64,000 nucleotides of DNA from Coriobacteriia bacterium (lineage in GTDB: Bacteria > Actinomycetota > Coriobacteriia > Anaerosomatales > Anaerosomataceae): the NCBI GenBank assembly GCA_016938135.1, contig JAFGVD010000010.1:62001-126000 (forward strand). Reading direction: 5' to 3'. Of the stretch, positions 45,408-53,784 are shown piece after piece (within the stretch, counting starts at the first letter, position 1; each line of letters opens with the position of its first letter). The position numbers were made by a program, and so were the translations under genes. The notes below the pieces were generated by a model, which searched no databases, was not told the origin of the DNA, and saw only the letters and a list, made by a program, of their open reading frames with translations.

Positions 45408-47432
45408 GTGACCGTCGGGAGAGGTCCACACATGAGAGCGGGGGAGCGGCTTCCCATCACGCCGGGCATGGAGTTGTACCATGTCGCGGCTCAACTGCTC
45501 CCCCTTCCAACATTCGCATTCGATGCGAGCGGTGATCTGGTCGTCGTCAACGCAGCAGCAGAGGTACTTTTAGTCACGCTGCCGGATGGCTCAGGCAGAC
45601 GGCCGATGACCTTTGACGGCATGGACCTATGGGAGCTGCTCTCGGGAACCCTGGAGCGCGGCGCACAACAGGCAAACCTCCATACGCGCATGCGACTGTC
45701 CAATGGCCGGAGTGCTGAACTCGATTTCTGGGTGTTGGCCAGTTGGGAGTGTGCCGACACGCTGGTGGGTGCACTTGTCTTCGCCGGGGAGTTTCCCGAC
45801 GAGCTTGAAGGTCAGCACAAGCATCAACCGCTTCACGAGAGCACGGATTCTCTCGAGTACTATCTGGATCTCGTCACGGCTTCTCTGGAGTGTGACGCTG
45901 CATACATCGCCGAGGTGGACTCGGATCGCGCAGCCCATGCCAGGGTGTTGATGTGCGCTTGCGACGGGGAAGACCAACAGGGCGTTGAATGGAACCTGAA
46001 CGGGACCCCGGCTTCCGCGGTGTCCAGCAAGCGTGTCGTGTGCTACCCGTTCGGGTTACAGGATCGATTCCCCGAGGACGCATGGGTGCATTCCGAGGGC
46101 TTCGTTGCGTATGCCGGCACTCCGATAGTGGATCCTTCAGGTCGTCGCATCGGGATCCTCGGATGTCTGTGGCGAGATACGCTTGAGAGTCCCGAGACCG
46201 TTCGCGCAGTGCTTGGCCTGGTGGGTGCGCGTCTGGCCCCAGGACTGTGGCAGCGGCGTTCAAAGCGTGAGCTGATGGAGAGCGAGGAGCGCTACAGCGC
46301 CCTGTTCCAGCATACGCACCTTCCGATGATAGTCATTGACCCGGAGTCATCACAGATCGTGGAAGCCAACGATGCAGCCTGCGTCTTCTACGGCTACTCA
46401 TGCGAAGAACTCACCACCATGAGCATCTTCCAGATAGACACGCTTGCGCCCGAGCATGTCCAGCAGGAGTTGAGTCGCGCTTTGGCTGGAACCCGGGACT
46501 ACTTCCAGTTCAAGCACAAGGTGGCAAACGGCGCGATTCGCGAAGTCGAGTTGTATGCCGGGCCCATCACAATGAACTCCCGGGACATGATCTATGCCAT
46601 CGTGCACGACGTGTCAGACCGACGCAGGGCTGAAGAGGAGCTGGAGCACTACCGCCAGAACCTTGAGCGGCTGGTCCAGCAGCGCACCGGTGACCTGGCT
46701 CGCGCCAACGCGGAACTGGAGCAGGCCACGCAGGCACGCGATGTCTTCTTCGCAAACATGAGTCATGAACTTCGCACCCCGCTCTACACGATCATCGGGT
46801 TGACCGACATGCTTCTTGGCGGGCTCGTCGGAGGGCTGGATGACGAGCAGGGCAAGCAGGTCGCCATGGTCAACGAGGCCGGCAAGACACTGCTTGAGCT
46901 CATCAGCGACGTGCTCGATATCTCGGCTATCCAGGCCGGTCAGTCGCGTTTTGACGCGGAGCCGTTCGATGTCGTCGAGGTTGCCGAGGCCACCCTTTTC
47001 AGTATGCGCGCTCCAGCCGAGGCCAAAGGGCTGGAGGTCCACTTCAACGCTGTCGAGCGCCCGATAGTGATCACGAGCGACCGTTTCAAGCTGCAGCAGA
47101 TCCTGATGAACCTCATATCGAATGCCGTCAAATACACGGACTCGGGTTCCGTGCAGGTGCGCGTCTCGGCGCTGAGTGAAGGCAGGGTTTCGGTCTCTGT
47201 CATAGACAGCGGCGTCGGGATACCTGAGACGGAACTCCCTTACGTGTTCCACGAGTTCCGCCAGATGAACCGTGGCGACTCCGGTACGCATGCCGGTACG
47301 GGACTTGGCCTGGCCCTTTCGCGCAGGCTTGCCGATGTCCTGGGCGCGGAGCTCATCGTGACCAGCAGCCCTTCCAGCGGCACGACTTTCTCGGTGATCC
47401 TGCCTGAGGAGATCACAGGCCCTGAGGAATGA
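45408..47432 (+). CDS. PAS-GAF-PAS sensor histidine kinase
   Basis: The 674-residue soluble product has an N-terminal PAS-like module (about 20-130), a GAF-like domain (about 165-295), a clear PAS domain (about 305-425, with IVEANDAACVFYGYSCEEL), a coiled coil (about 425-455), HisKA (H box FFANMSHELRTPL) and HATPase_c (NLISNAVKYT, DSGVGIP, GTGLGLALSRR). No membrane helix. The GTG at 45408 has AAGGGAG upstream. It overlaps the next gene by 4 bases, so the nitroreductase-like protein may be part of the same response. No response regulator is adjacent. Confidence 0.93.
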   Translation: MTVGRGPHMRAGERLPITPGMELYHVAAQLLPLPTFAFDASGDLVVVNAAAEVLLVTLPDGSGRRPMTFDGMDLWELLSGTLERGAQQANLHTRMRLSNGRSAELDFWVLASWECADTLVGALVFAGEFPDELEGQHKHQPLHESTDSLEYYLDLVTASLECDAAYIAEVDSDRAAHARVLMCACDGEDQQGVEWNLNGTPASAVSSKRVVCYPFGLQDRFPEDAWVHSEGFVAYAGTPIVDPSGRRIGILGCLWRDTLESPETVRAVLGLVGARLAPGLWQRRSKRELMESEERYSALFQHTHLPMIVIDPESSQIVEANDAACVFYGYSCEELTTMSIFQIDTLAPEHVQQELSRALAGTRDYFQFKHKVANGAIREVELYAGPITMNSRDMIYAIVHDVSDRRRAEEELEHYRQNLERLVQQRTGDLARANAELEQATQARDVFFANMSHELRTPLYTIIGLTDMLLGGLVGGLDDEQGKQVAMVNEAGKTLLELISDVLDISAIQAGQSRFDAEPFDVVEVAEATLFSMRAPAEAKGLEVHFNAVERPIVITSDRFKLQQILMNLISNAVKYTDSGSVQVRVSALSEGRVSVSVIDSGVGIPETELPYVFHEFRQMNRGDSGTHAGTGLGLALSRRLADVLGAELIVTSSPSSGTTFSVILPEEITGPEE

Positions 47433-48223
47433 GAGAGATGCTGCAAGTACGCAGGTGGCTCGATGTCGTTCCTGTGCGTCGCTCCCGCCGCAGTTTCAGC
47501 GAAGCTCCAGTCGTTGAGGGAGAGCTTGATGTCCTTGCGGCGCTTTGCGCTGAGTTCCGGCCGTTTGGCGATGTAGCGCGTACGGTGCTCGTCAGGCAGG
47601 CGCCTCAGCGGCTGTTCATGGGTGTTGCCGGGTCGTACGGTGGTATCTCAGGAGCGCCCAGCGCGCTGGCGTTCGTGGGCCGGAAGGAAGCCCCCAACGT
47701 TGAGGCGGCCGTGGGATACACGGGTGAGGCTGTCGTGCTGGAAGCGACCGCTCTCGGCCTGGATACCTGCTGGGTCGGCGGGATGTTCAGCCCGCGTCAC
47801 GCGGCTGCACTGGGTGGCATCGCGCCGGGAGAGCGGGTGTATGCGGTCAGCCCTCTCGGCCACACCATCGAGCGAGTCAGCACCAAGGAGCGCATCATCT
47901 TCGGCATGGGTAAGCCCAAGTTCCGTCGCGAACACGAGCAGATCGCTGAGGGAGTCGCGACGTGGCCGGAGTGGGCGCGTGCTGGCGTCGAGGCTGCGCG
48001 GGTAGCTCCTTCGGCTATGAACAGGCAGCCGTGGCGCTTCAGGATGGATGGAGACACGGTCATCATCGCCACGGACGGCACCGACACGGTCAAGGTATCG
48101 AAGCGACTGGACTGCGGGATCGCGATGCTTCACTTCGAGCTCGCCGTGCTTGCTGCGGGTGCACAGGGCGCATGGGAGTTCTGTGACGCTCCGGATGTTG
48201 CCCGCTGGACCCCGGCAGGCTAG
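47429..48223 (+). CDS. Nitroreductase-like protein (TM1586 type)
   Basis: The 264-residue product has an N-terminal RRSRRSFSEAPV segment (the usual RRSxRxF of nitroreductases) and a central GYTGEAVVLEATALGLDTCWVGGMF. A second lobe has ARVAPSAMNRQPWRFRM, as in the TM1586/PF14512 putative nitroreductases that fold two half-domains in one chain. It would bind FMN and reduce an unknown substrate with NAD(P)H. It overlaps the sensor kinase by ATGA, an unusual pairing. Confidence 0.8.
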   Translation: MREMLQVRRWLDVVPVRRSRRSFSEAPVVEGELDVLAALCAEFRPFGDVARTVLVRQAPQRLFMGVAGSYGGISGAPSALAFVGRKEAPNVEAAVGYTGEAVVLEATALGLDTCWVGGMFSPRHAAALGGIAPGERVYAVSPLGHTIERVSTKERIIFGMGKPKFRREHEQIAEGVATWPEWARAGVEAARVAPSAMNRQPWRFRMDGDTVIIATDGTDTVKVSKRLDCGIAMLHFELAVLAAGAQGAWEFCDAPDVARWTPAG

Positions 48224-48227
48224 AGGC

Positions 48228-49067
48228 CTACCAGTCGTTGGCCACAGCCGGTACCTGTGCGCGGTCCACCAGCGATATGGCGTCAAAGCGGCACGCCGAG
48301 CGACAGACCCCGCATCCGTAACACGCATGGGAGTCGATGACCGCCAGTCGCTTGTCGGCATCCCAGCTTATCGCCGAGAAAGGACAGCGCTCCACGCACG
48401 CTCGACAGCCCCGGCAGGTGTCATCGGCGAGACGCGCGACGTATTCGCCTTTCCACATCGTCTTGTGGTTGAACTCGAGTGTCGTGCGCATGGCCATGCA
48501 GCCTGCATCGAGGTTGCAGTTGCAGATAGCGGTTATGAACGGTGTACCAAAGGTCCACACCGAGTGCATGAGGCCTTCTTCTTCGCAGCGCCGTAGAGTC
48601 GCCGAGGCCTGCTCACGAGTGAGACGTTGGAAGGCGCTGGTGTCCGGGCCGTCTGCGAATCCTCTGAACGCCTCGGCGATGGTCTCATCCTGGGGGGTGA
48701 CCGTCATGGCGATGCAGTAACCGCGTTCCGGAGCTCCGGAGAAGTCCCTGCATACGCACGGTACCTGGACGATGCTTGTGGCGAAGTCAAAGATCTGCTC
48801 GCACTCTTCCAGGGGCACAGGCTGTCCGTAGTGCATCTTCTTCTGGTGCGGAAGCGTTAGTGCGCGGAACACACGTTGCACCGGACGGGGAGAGGACTTC
48901 ACGGCTTCAAGCCATTTCAGGTTGCCGGGCATCCGCGTGCTGAAGCCCTGCACGAAGTCCACCATGTACTCGCGACGCTTTATGTCGCTTGCCAGGTCAA
49001 AGGCGTAGTTCGATGCTTCGAGATACCACTTCTTGCCGTCGCCGTGCTGTACGCAGAACTCGCACAT
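48228..49067 (-). CDS. Cys-rich 4Fe-4S ferredoxin-type protein
   Basis: The 279-residue product has a C-terminal 2[4Fe-4S] module (CRGCRACVERCP and CYGCGVCRSACR). Upstream it has further cysteines, MCEFC at the very N-terminus, VPCVC (about 105) and CNCNLDAGC (about 185), that could bind an additional cluster. The middle region is not recognised. It is probably an electron-transfer or reductase subunit in an anaerobe. The ATG at 49067 follows AAGGGAGG by 5 bases. It converges with the nitroreductase-like gene with a 4-base gap, but runs on the other strand. Confidence 0.8.
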   Translation of the reverse strand: MCEFCVQHGDGKKWYLEASNYAFDLASDIKRREYMVDFVQGFSTRMPGNLKWLEAVKSSPRPVQRVFRALTLPHQKKMHYGQPVPLEECEQIFDFATSIVQVPCVCRDFSGAPERGYCIAMTVTPQDETIAEAFRGFADGPDTSAFQRLTREQASATLRRCEEEGLMHSVWTFGTPFITAICNCNLDAGCMAMRTTLEFNHKTMWKGEYVARLADDTCRGCRACVERCPFSAISWDADKRLAVIDSHACYGCGVCRSACRFDAISLVDRAQVPAVANDW

Positions 49068-49128
49068 ATGCGCCTCCCTTGGGGGCACGAGCGTATCATG
49101 CCGGTGCTCCGGGTGTGACTCTGGCGGT

Positions 49129-50931
49129 CTAGTCGGACTGGATCCAGCCTGCGTATGCCTTGATGAGGTCTTCTTTGGTCACAATGCCGACCACCTTGCC
49201 CGTGTGCACGGGGTCCAGGACCACCACGCGTCCGATGTGGTGCTGTTCTATGAGGTTGAGCGCCCTGCGGGAGCTTTCATACGGGTACAACGAGATGACG
49301 CTTTGCGACATGATCGCCGAGACGGGCGTCTCGCCTCTCTGCGGGAAGGGCACCTTCTGGGCGTCTTTCCAGCTGACTACCCCGACGATGCTGTCCTCGG
49401 CATCAAGCACCGGGAAGCCGTGGTGGCCCGAACTGCCCACTAGACGCAGAAGTTCCAGCACCGAGGTCGTATCGCAGACGGTCACCGGGTCTTTTGTGAG
49501 AACCTGTTCTACCGCCACGCGCCGTAGGATGTCCGCGGTCTCCTTGGTGGCATCCGCATGCTGGCTCTCGTAGATCGTGTGCGTGCCGGAGGCGAGAAAA
49601 CCTGCCGTGTTCGCGATGATGAGCGGGATGATCATAGTGAAGTTGCGTGTCGTCTCGCAGAGCAGGATCGCCGTAGACAGCGGTACCTTGCCGATGGAGG
49701 CGTACAGCGCACCCATGCCGGCGATGACGTAAAGCGTGGGGTGAGTGGCAAGTGTAGGGAACAGGTGTGCAGCCGCAAGCCCCATGGAGCCGCCCAGGGC
49801 GGCGCCGATGAACAGGGACGGAGCGATGACTCCGCCTGCCCCGCCCGAACCGATCGAGAGTGAACTCGCCACAATCTTGCCGATGACCAGAAGCAGCAGC
49901 AGCGGCATCGCTAGCTTGTAGTCGATGGCGTCCTGGATCGTGTTGTAACCCATGCCCCATACGCGAGGGATGAACAGGGTGAGGAGCCCCATCAGCAGAC
50001 CGCCGATGGCCGGCTTGGCCCAGTCCGGCAGCGAGAGCTTCCGGAACTTGTTGAAGATGCCGTAGAAGACCTTGAGGTAGAGCACCCCCACCATGCTTGC
50101 CACTACGCCGATGATGAGGACCAGCACCAGGTCGAAGAAGTTGAACGCCCAGATGAACGGTGCGCTGAACAGCGGCTCGAATCCGTAGAACGCCGAGAAG
50201 ATGAGGTAGCTGGTGAGCGAGGAGATCATCGCCGGCAAGACGAGGTCGTACTCCATGCCGTAGATGTAGAGGACGCTGGTAGCGAACAGGGCGCTGCCGA
50301 TGGGGGCGCGGAACACCGCGCCGATACCGGCGGCCGCACCGCAGACCGCAAGCGTGCGTACGTCTTCATCGGTGAACGAGAAATGCAGCAGCTTATCCAG
50401 CTTGAGCTTCTCGATGATGCTGGAAGCGATGGAGCCGAACCCGGTGCCGATCAACGCCGTCGGGCACTCCCTGCCGGCGCTTCCTCCGGAGGCCAGGGTG
50501 ATCGACGCGGTGAGGATCGTAGCGAACGGGACACGCACTTTGGCCCGCCCGTGTTCTTTGTGGATGACGTCGATCATCGCGTCTGTGGCGCACGGGCTCT
50601 CAAACGCCTCGGGTAGCCAGAAGTAGCGGATCAGTCCTACCAGAAGGCCACCGGTCGCTGGCACGATGGCGATGAGTCGAGGATCCGGCATGGCGGTCGC
50701 CATGGAGTCGAACAGAGGGATCGCGGTATCGAGAGTCACGCTGAAAAGAAGAGCGCCGATACCACCGAGAACACCTACAAGGCTTCCTGCGATCGACCAC
50801 TTGTACAGTTGCTGCCAGTTTCTCAGGTAGCGCGCTCGCACTCGGATTCTCTCAAGTGCGTCTTTTACGAAGTCGGTGTCTTTGCCTGGGATGCTTTTAG
50901 TCCGGGTAGGGGCCTGGAATGACGTCGTCAT
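49129..50931 (-). CDS. ClC-family chloride channel/transporter with two CBS domains
   Basis: The 600-residue product has a ClC core (about 35-450) with SGGSAGRECPTALIG, where the gating Glu is kept in GREcP (Cys in place of Gly), and SGGAGGVIAPSLFIGAALGG. Two C-terminal CBS domains (about 480-540 and 545-600: VAVEQVLTKDPVTV, VSAIMSQSVISL) probably sense nucleotides. The ATG at 50931 (GAGG 2 bases upstream) is uncertain; an in-frame ATG at 50988 lacks a ribosome site. Confidence 0.92.
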   Translation of the reverse strand: MTTSFQAPTRTKSIPGKDTDFVKDALERIRVRARYLRNWQQLYKWSIAGSLVGVLGGIGALLFSVTLDTAIPLFDSMATAMPDPRLIAIVPATGGLLVGLIRYFWLPEAFESPCATDAMIDVIHKEHGRAKVRVPFATILTASITLASGGSAGRECPTALIGTGFGSIASSIIEKLKLDKLLHFSFTDEDVRTLAVCGAAAGIGAVFRAPIGSALFATSVLYIYGMEYDLVLPAMISSLTSYLIFSAFYGFEPLFSAPFIWAFNFFDLVLVLIIGVVASMVGVLYLKVFYGIFNKFRKLSLPDWAKPAIGGLLMGLLTLFIPRVWGMGYNTIQDAIDYKLAMPLLLLLVIGKIVASSLSIGSGGAGGVIAPSLFIGAALGGSMGLAAAHLFPTLATHPTLYVIAGMGALYASIGKVPLSTAILLCETTRNFTMIIPLIIANTAGFLASGTHTIYESQHADATKETADILRRVAVEQVLTKDPVTVCDTTSVLELLRLVGSSGHHGFPVLDAEDSIVGVVSWKDAQKVPFPQRGETPVSAIMSQSVISLYPYESSRRALNLIEQHHIGRVVVLDPVHTGKVVGIVTKEDLIKAYAGWIQSD

Positions 50932-51056
50932 CGCCTCATTCGTGTCGAATTCGCCAAGAAGAAGGCGCGTCACCCGAGTGATCTGCATCCGGAGCGGGTA
51001 GGGAGACGCGTCGAAGGCAGAAGGATACCACACTCGTCCAGGCGAGGCGGGAGATG

Positions 51057-52265
51057 CTAGGCGACCTTGAACTCTTCGGCTACCTCATCGGCTTTGAAGA
51101 TGGCGATCTTGGTCATGGCGGGACCGATCACCTGGTAGACGAAGGTCGTGGCCGCTATGACGTTGATCGCCAGCGTGCCTATCTCGGCGCCGGTGCTGCC
51201 ATATGCGGCGAAGGTGTGCGAGGCATCGATGGCAAGGCCTATAGCCACCCCGGCCTGCGAGAGCAGCCCGAGGCCCAGGTATTTCTGGACCACTTGCGGA
51301 GCACGAGACAGACGCGCTCCAGTCCAGGCCCCTGCGGTCTTTCCGACGACGCGCATGACCAGATAGGTGATCCCGATGACGCCGATGCTGGGCAGTAGTG
51401 AGAGGTTGACCCGTGACCCGACGAGCACGAAGAACAGGACCATGACCGGCGGGTTGAACGCGCCACTGAGCTCGAACGCGACGCGGTTGTCTCGCGATAT
51501 GTTGACCAGGGTGAAGCCCATGGCCATGTTCGCAAGGATGAGTGAGAGCGAGAGGTGGTCAGCGAGCCCTGCACACAGCATGATCATCCCGATGATGATG
51601 ATGAGACGCTGGCCCTTGTCGCGCGCCCAGCGCAGGGCGAGATGAGGGATCCATCCGCCCACCATACCCATCAGCAGCGCCCCGCCGATCTCAAGCAGCG
51701 GCCCCGAGAGAGCGGACTGCCACTCGAAGCCGTCGGCGCTCAGAAGGGCTTTTGTGGCCGATGACGCGAATGCGTAGATGATCAGAGCCGCCGCGTCATC
51801 AAGGCCTACGACGCCGAACAGCGTCGTGGTGAGCGGGCCGCGAGACCGGTACTGCCACAACACGTCCACGGTAGCGGCGGGAGCCGTGGCCGAGGCAAGC
51901 GCCCCGAACACCAGGGCGATGGGCAGGCTGTGGGTCACGAGGTACACCGCGCCGCATACAAGCACGAACGCGGCACCCGCCTCGAAGATGGTGATGATCG
52001 TGATGCTCTTGCCAAGCTCCCGCAAGTCGCGGATCTGGAGCTCTCCACCGATGGTGAAGCCTATGAGCGCAAGCGCGAAGAGCGAGATCACGTTGAGTGC
52101 TTCGATCAGAGGGGCATCCAGCAGGCCAAATCCGGAACCGCCCAGGGCCACACCCACAAGGATGTAGCCCACCACCCAGGGGATGCGTATCTTGTCACTC
52201 AGTCGTGCTCCGGCGAAACCGAGCACTATCATCAAGCCAACGGTGAGAAATGGGCCAAGCTGCAC
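51057..52265 (-). CDS. CPA2-type monovalent cation:proton antiporter
   Basis: The 402-residue product has about 12 membrane helices and CPA2/KefB-NapA features: the IGFTIGGELQIRDL helix pair, the ASATAPAATVDVLWQY unwound-helix region, and the VVGLDDAAALIIYAFA ion-site helix with Asp-Asp. It lacks a KTN/RCK domain, so it resembles short NapA-like Na+/H+ exchangers. GTG start. The CBS-domain gene ends 6 bases upstream of its start and may encode its regulator. Confidence 0.88.
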   Translation of the reverse strand: MQLGPFLTVGLMIVLGFAGARLSDKIRIPWVVGYILVGVALGGSGFGLLDAPLIEALNVISLFALALIGFTIGGELQIRDLRELGKSITIITIFEAGAAFVLVCGAVYLVTHSLPIALVFGALASATAPAATVDVLWQYRSRGPLTTTLFGVVGLDDAAALIIYAFASSATKALLSADGFEWQSALSGPLLEIGGALLMGMVGGWIPHLALRWARDKGQRLIIIIGMIMLCAGLADHLSLSLILANMAMGFTLVNISRDNRVAFELSGAFNPPVMVLFFVLVGSRVNLSLLPSIGVIGITYLVMRVVGKTAGAWTGARLSRAPQVVQKYLGLGLLSQAGVAIGLAIDASHTFAAYGSTGAEIGTLAINVIAATTFVYQVIGPAMTKIAIFKADEVAEEFKVA

Positions 52266-52271
52266 GATATA

Positions 52272-52724
52272 TCAGGACTCCCAGTGGTCTTCCATCAGGG
52301 CGCTGCAGACGTCAGCGCGGTTAACGGTTCCTATCAAGATGTCATCTCGGACAACAGGTAGTATCTTCACGCCTTCGGTCAGCATGATCTCCGAGACGCT
52401 CCCTATGTCGCGTGTCTCCGCAACGGTTATGGGGTGTTCGGTCATGTAGTCGCGCACCGCCGCGTCGCCCGCCCGATGCATCTTGCGGGCGATCTCTCCG
52501 AAGTCCATGACGAAGATTCCGGAGCGGTCACGGCTGCGCGGAGATATCGCCTCGATGATGTCCGCCTCGGACAGGAATCCCACCACGTGCTGCTTATCGT
52601 CGACCACGGGCAGACCCGTGATACGCATCAGGCTGAACAGCCTCGCGGCCTGTTGCAGGCTGGTCTCCCGGGTGAGAGCTGTGAGGTCGCGCGTCATGAT
52701 GTCAGCGACTTTTCGATCAGGCAT
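52272..52724 (-). CDS. Tandem CBS-domain protein
   Basis: The 150-residue product is two CBS domains (about 5-65 and 85-150: VADIMTRDLTAL, GLPVVDDKQHVVGFLSEADII; VRDYMTEHPITV, KILPVVRDDILIGTVNRADV), a stand-alone Bateman module that usually binds adenine nucleotides. Its ATG at 52724 (GGAGGTGG upstream) lies within the last codons of the PfkB-like gene (8-base overlap), and it precedes the CPA2 antiporter by 6 bases. The three may form one transcript. Confidence 0.92.
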   Translation of the reverse strand: MPDRKVADIMTRDLTALTRETSLQQAARLFSLMRITGLPVVDDKQHVVGFLSEADIIEAISPRSRDRSGIFVMDFGEIARKMHRAGDAAVRDYMTEHPITVAETRDIGSVSEIMLTEGVKILPVVRDDILIGTVNRADVCSALMEDHWES

Positions 52725-53643
52725 GGGGGGCCACCTCCACACGATCCAGGCATGTCTGGATATCTTCCCGGGATGTGAACTGTCCGTTGGGGGACGTTGC
52801 GGCGGCAAGCGCTGCGGCCACGCCTTCGCGGGCGATGTCCTCAAGCGAGTCGCCCCGGGTGGTCGCATCGATGACGCCGGCAAGAAGCGCATCATCAAGA
52901 CGTATCCTGCCGAGAAGTCCGCATGCCGGCACCTCCACAAGAGCGACATGCTCTCCGGAGACGCAAAGGACCTCGTGGCCGGCGTTGATGACGGCGATGT
53001 TGGCGCTTTGCGCCACATGAGTGGCAAGCGCAAGCCGTCCCTCGCCAGTGGTCAGGTCGTAGCCGCCGTAGGTGTCCAGGTCACGAAGGTCCGGCTCCGC
53101 AAGGAACGGCCGGGCGTCGAGGGCGACGTTCATGACTTCCTCGCGGGCGTTGAGTGCAACTTTGACACCGTGGGCATCCGCGAGTGATGCGAGTTCCGCA
53201 CAGAAGCCGGGATCGACTCCCGGAGGCAGGCTTCCTGCGATGACGACCATATCGACAAGACCCAGCATGCGCTCGAAGGTGGTGCGCAGCACTGCGATAT
53301 CCGATTCGGTCACATCGGGACCGGGCGAGCGAAGCTCGGTGAGCGACCCCGCTGCGGGGTCGACGAGAACGTAGTTGGTGCGGGTCTTTCCCGGCAGGAG
53401 GGTGAACGCGGTGGTGATGCCGGCGTCACGCAGGGAGTTCTGGATAAAGCGCCCCGGCCCGTCACCTGCAAAGCCCATCGCTGTGATCTCATGGTTCAAC
53501 GCGCGGAGCATGAATGCGATATTGACACCCTTTCCTCCCGGCTGGGTGGTGGTGTCTTTAGCACGGTTCAGCGTCGCCAACGCGAGTCCGGGCACTTCAA
53601 GCACTTTGTCGACCGACGGGTTCAAAGTGACCGTCAAAATCAC
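52717..53643 (-). CDS. PfkB-family (1-phosphofructokinase-like) kinase, atypical active site
   Basis: The 308-residue product begins VILTVTLNPSVDKVLEVPG, typical of 1-phosphofructokinase/tagatose-6-phosphate kinase. It has the first PfkB signature (QPGGKGVNIA) and GSLPPGVDP. The second signature, normally GAGDSFVAG, reads RLDDALLAG, so the glycines forming the anion hole are lost while the Asp position is retained. The usual KPN...EEL is EPDLRDL. Activity is therefore doubtful, and a ligand-binding role is possible. GTG 53643 fits the family start; a longer ATG start at 53661 is possible. Confidence 0.82.
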   Translation of the reverse strand: MILTVTLNPSVDKVLEVPGLALATLNRAKDTTTQPGGKGVNIAFMLRALNHEITAMGFAGDGPGRFIQNSLRDAGITTAFTLLPGKTRTNYVLVDPAAGSLTELRSPGPDVTESDIAVLRTTFERMLGLVDMVVIAGSLPPGVDPGFCAELASLADAHGVKVALNAREEVMNVALDARPFLAEPDLRDLDTYGGYDLTTGEGRLALATHVAQSANIAVINAGHEVLCVSGEHVALVEVPACGLLGRIRLDDALLAGVIDATTRGDSLEDIAREGVAAALAAATSPNGQFTSREDIQTCLDRVEVAPHA

Positions 53644-53784
53644 GCAGAAACACCCCCGCATCGGGTGAACAGGTAAGGGTTGGACCCTACACACTATACT
53701 CCAGTGTCCGGATGGCCGTTTTCATGCGTGTCAACCCGGTCGCGCCACGCCGTCGGAGTGGTGGAGCCCCGCTCCGGCAAGTGG

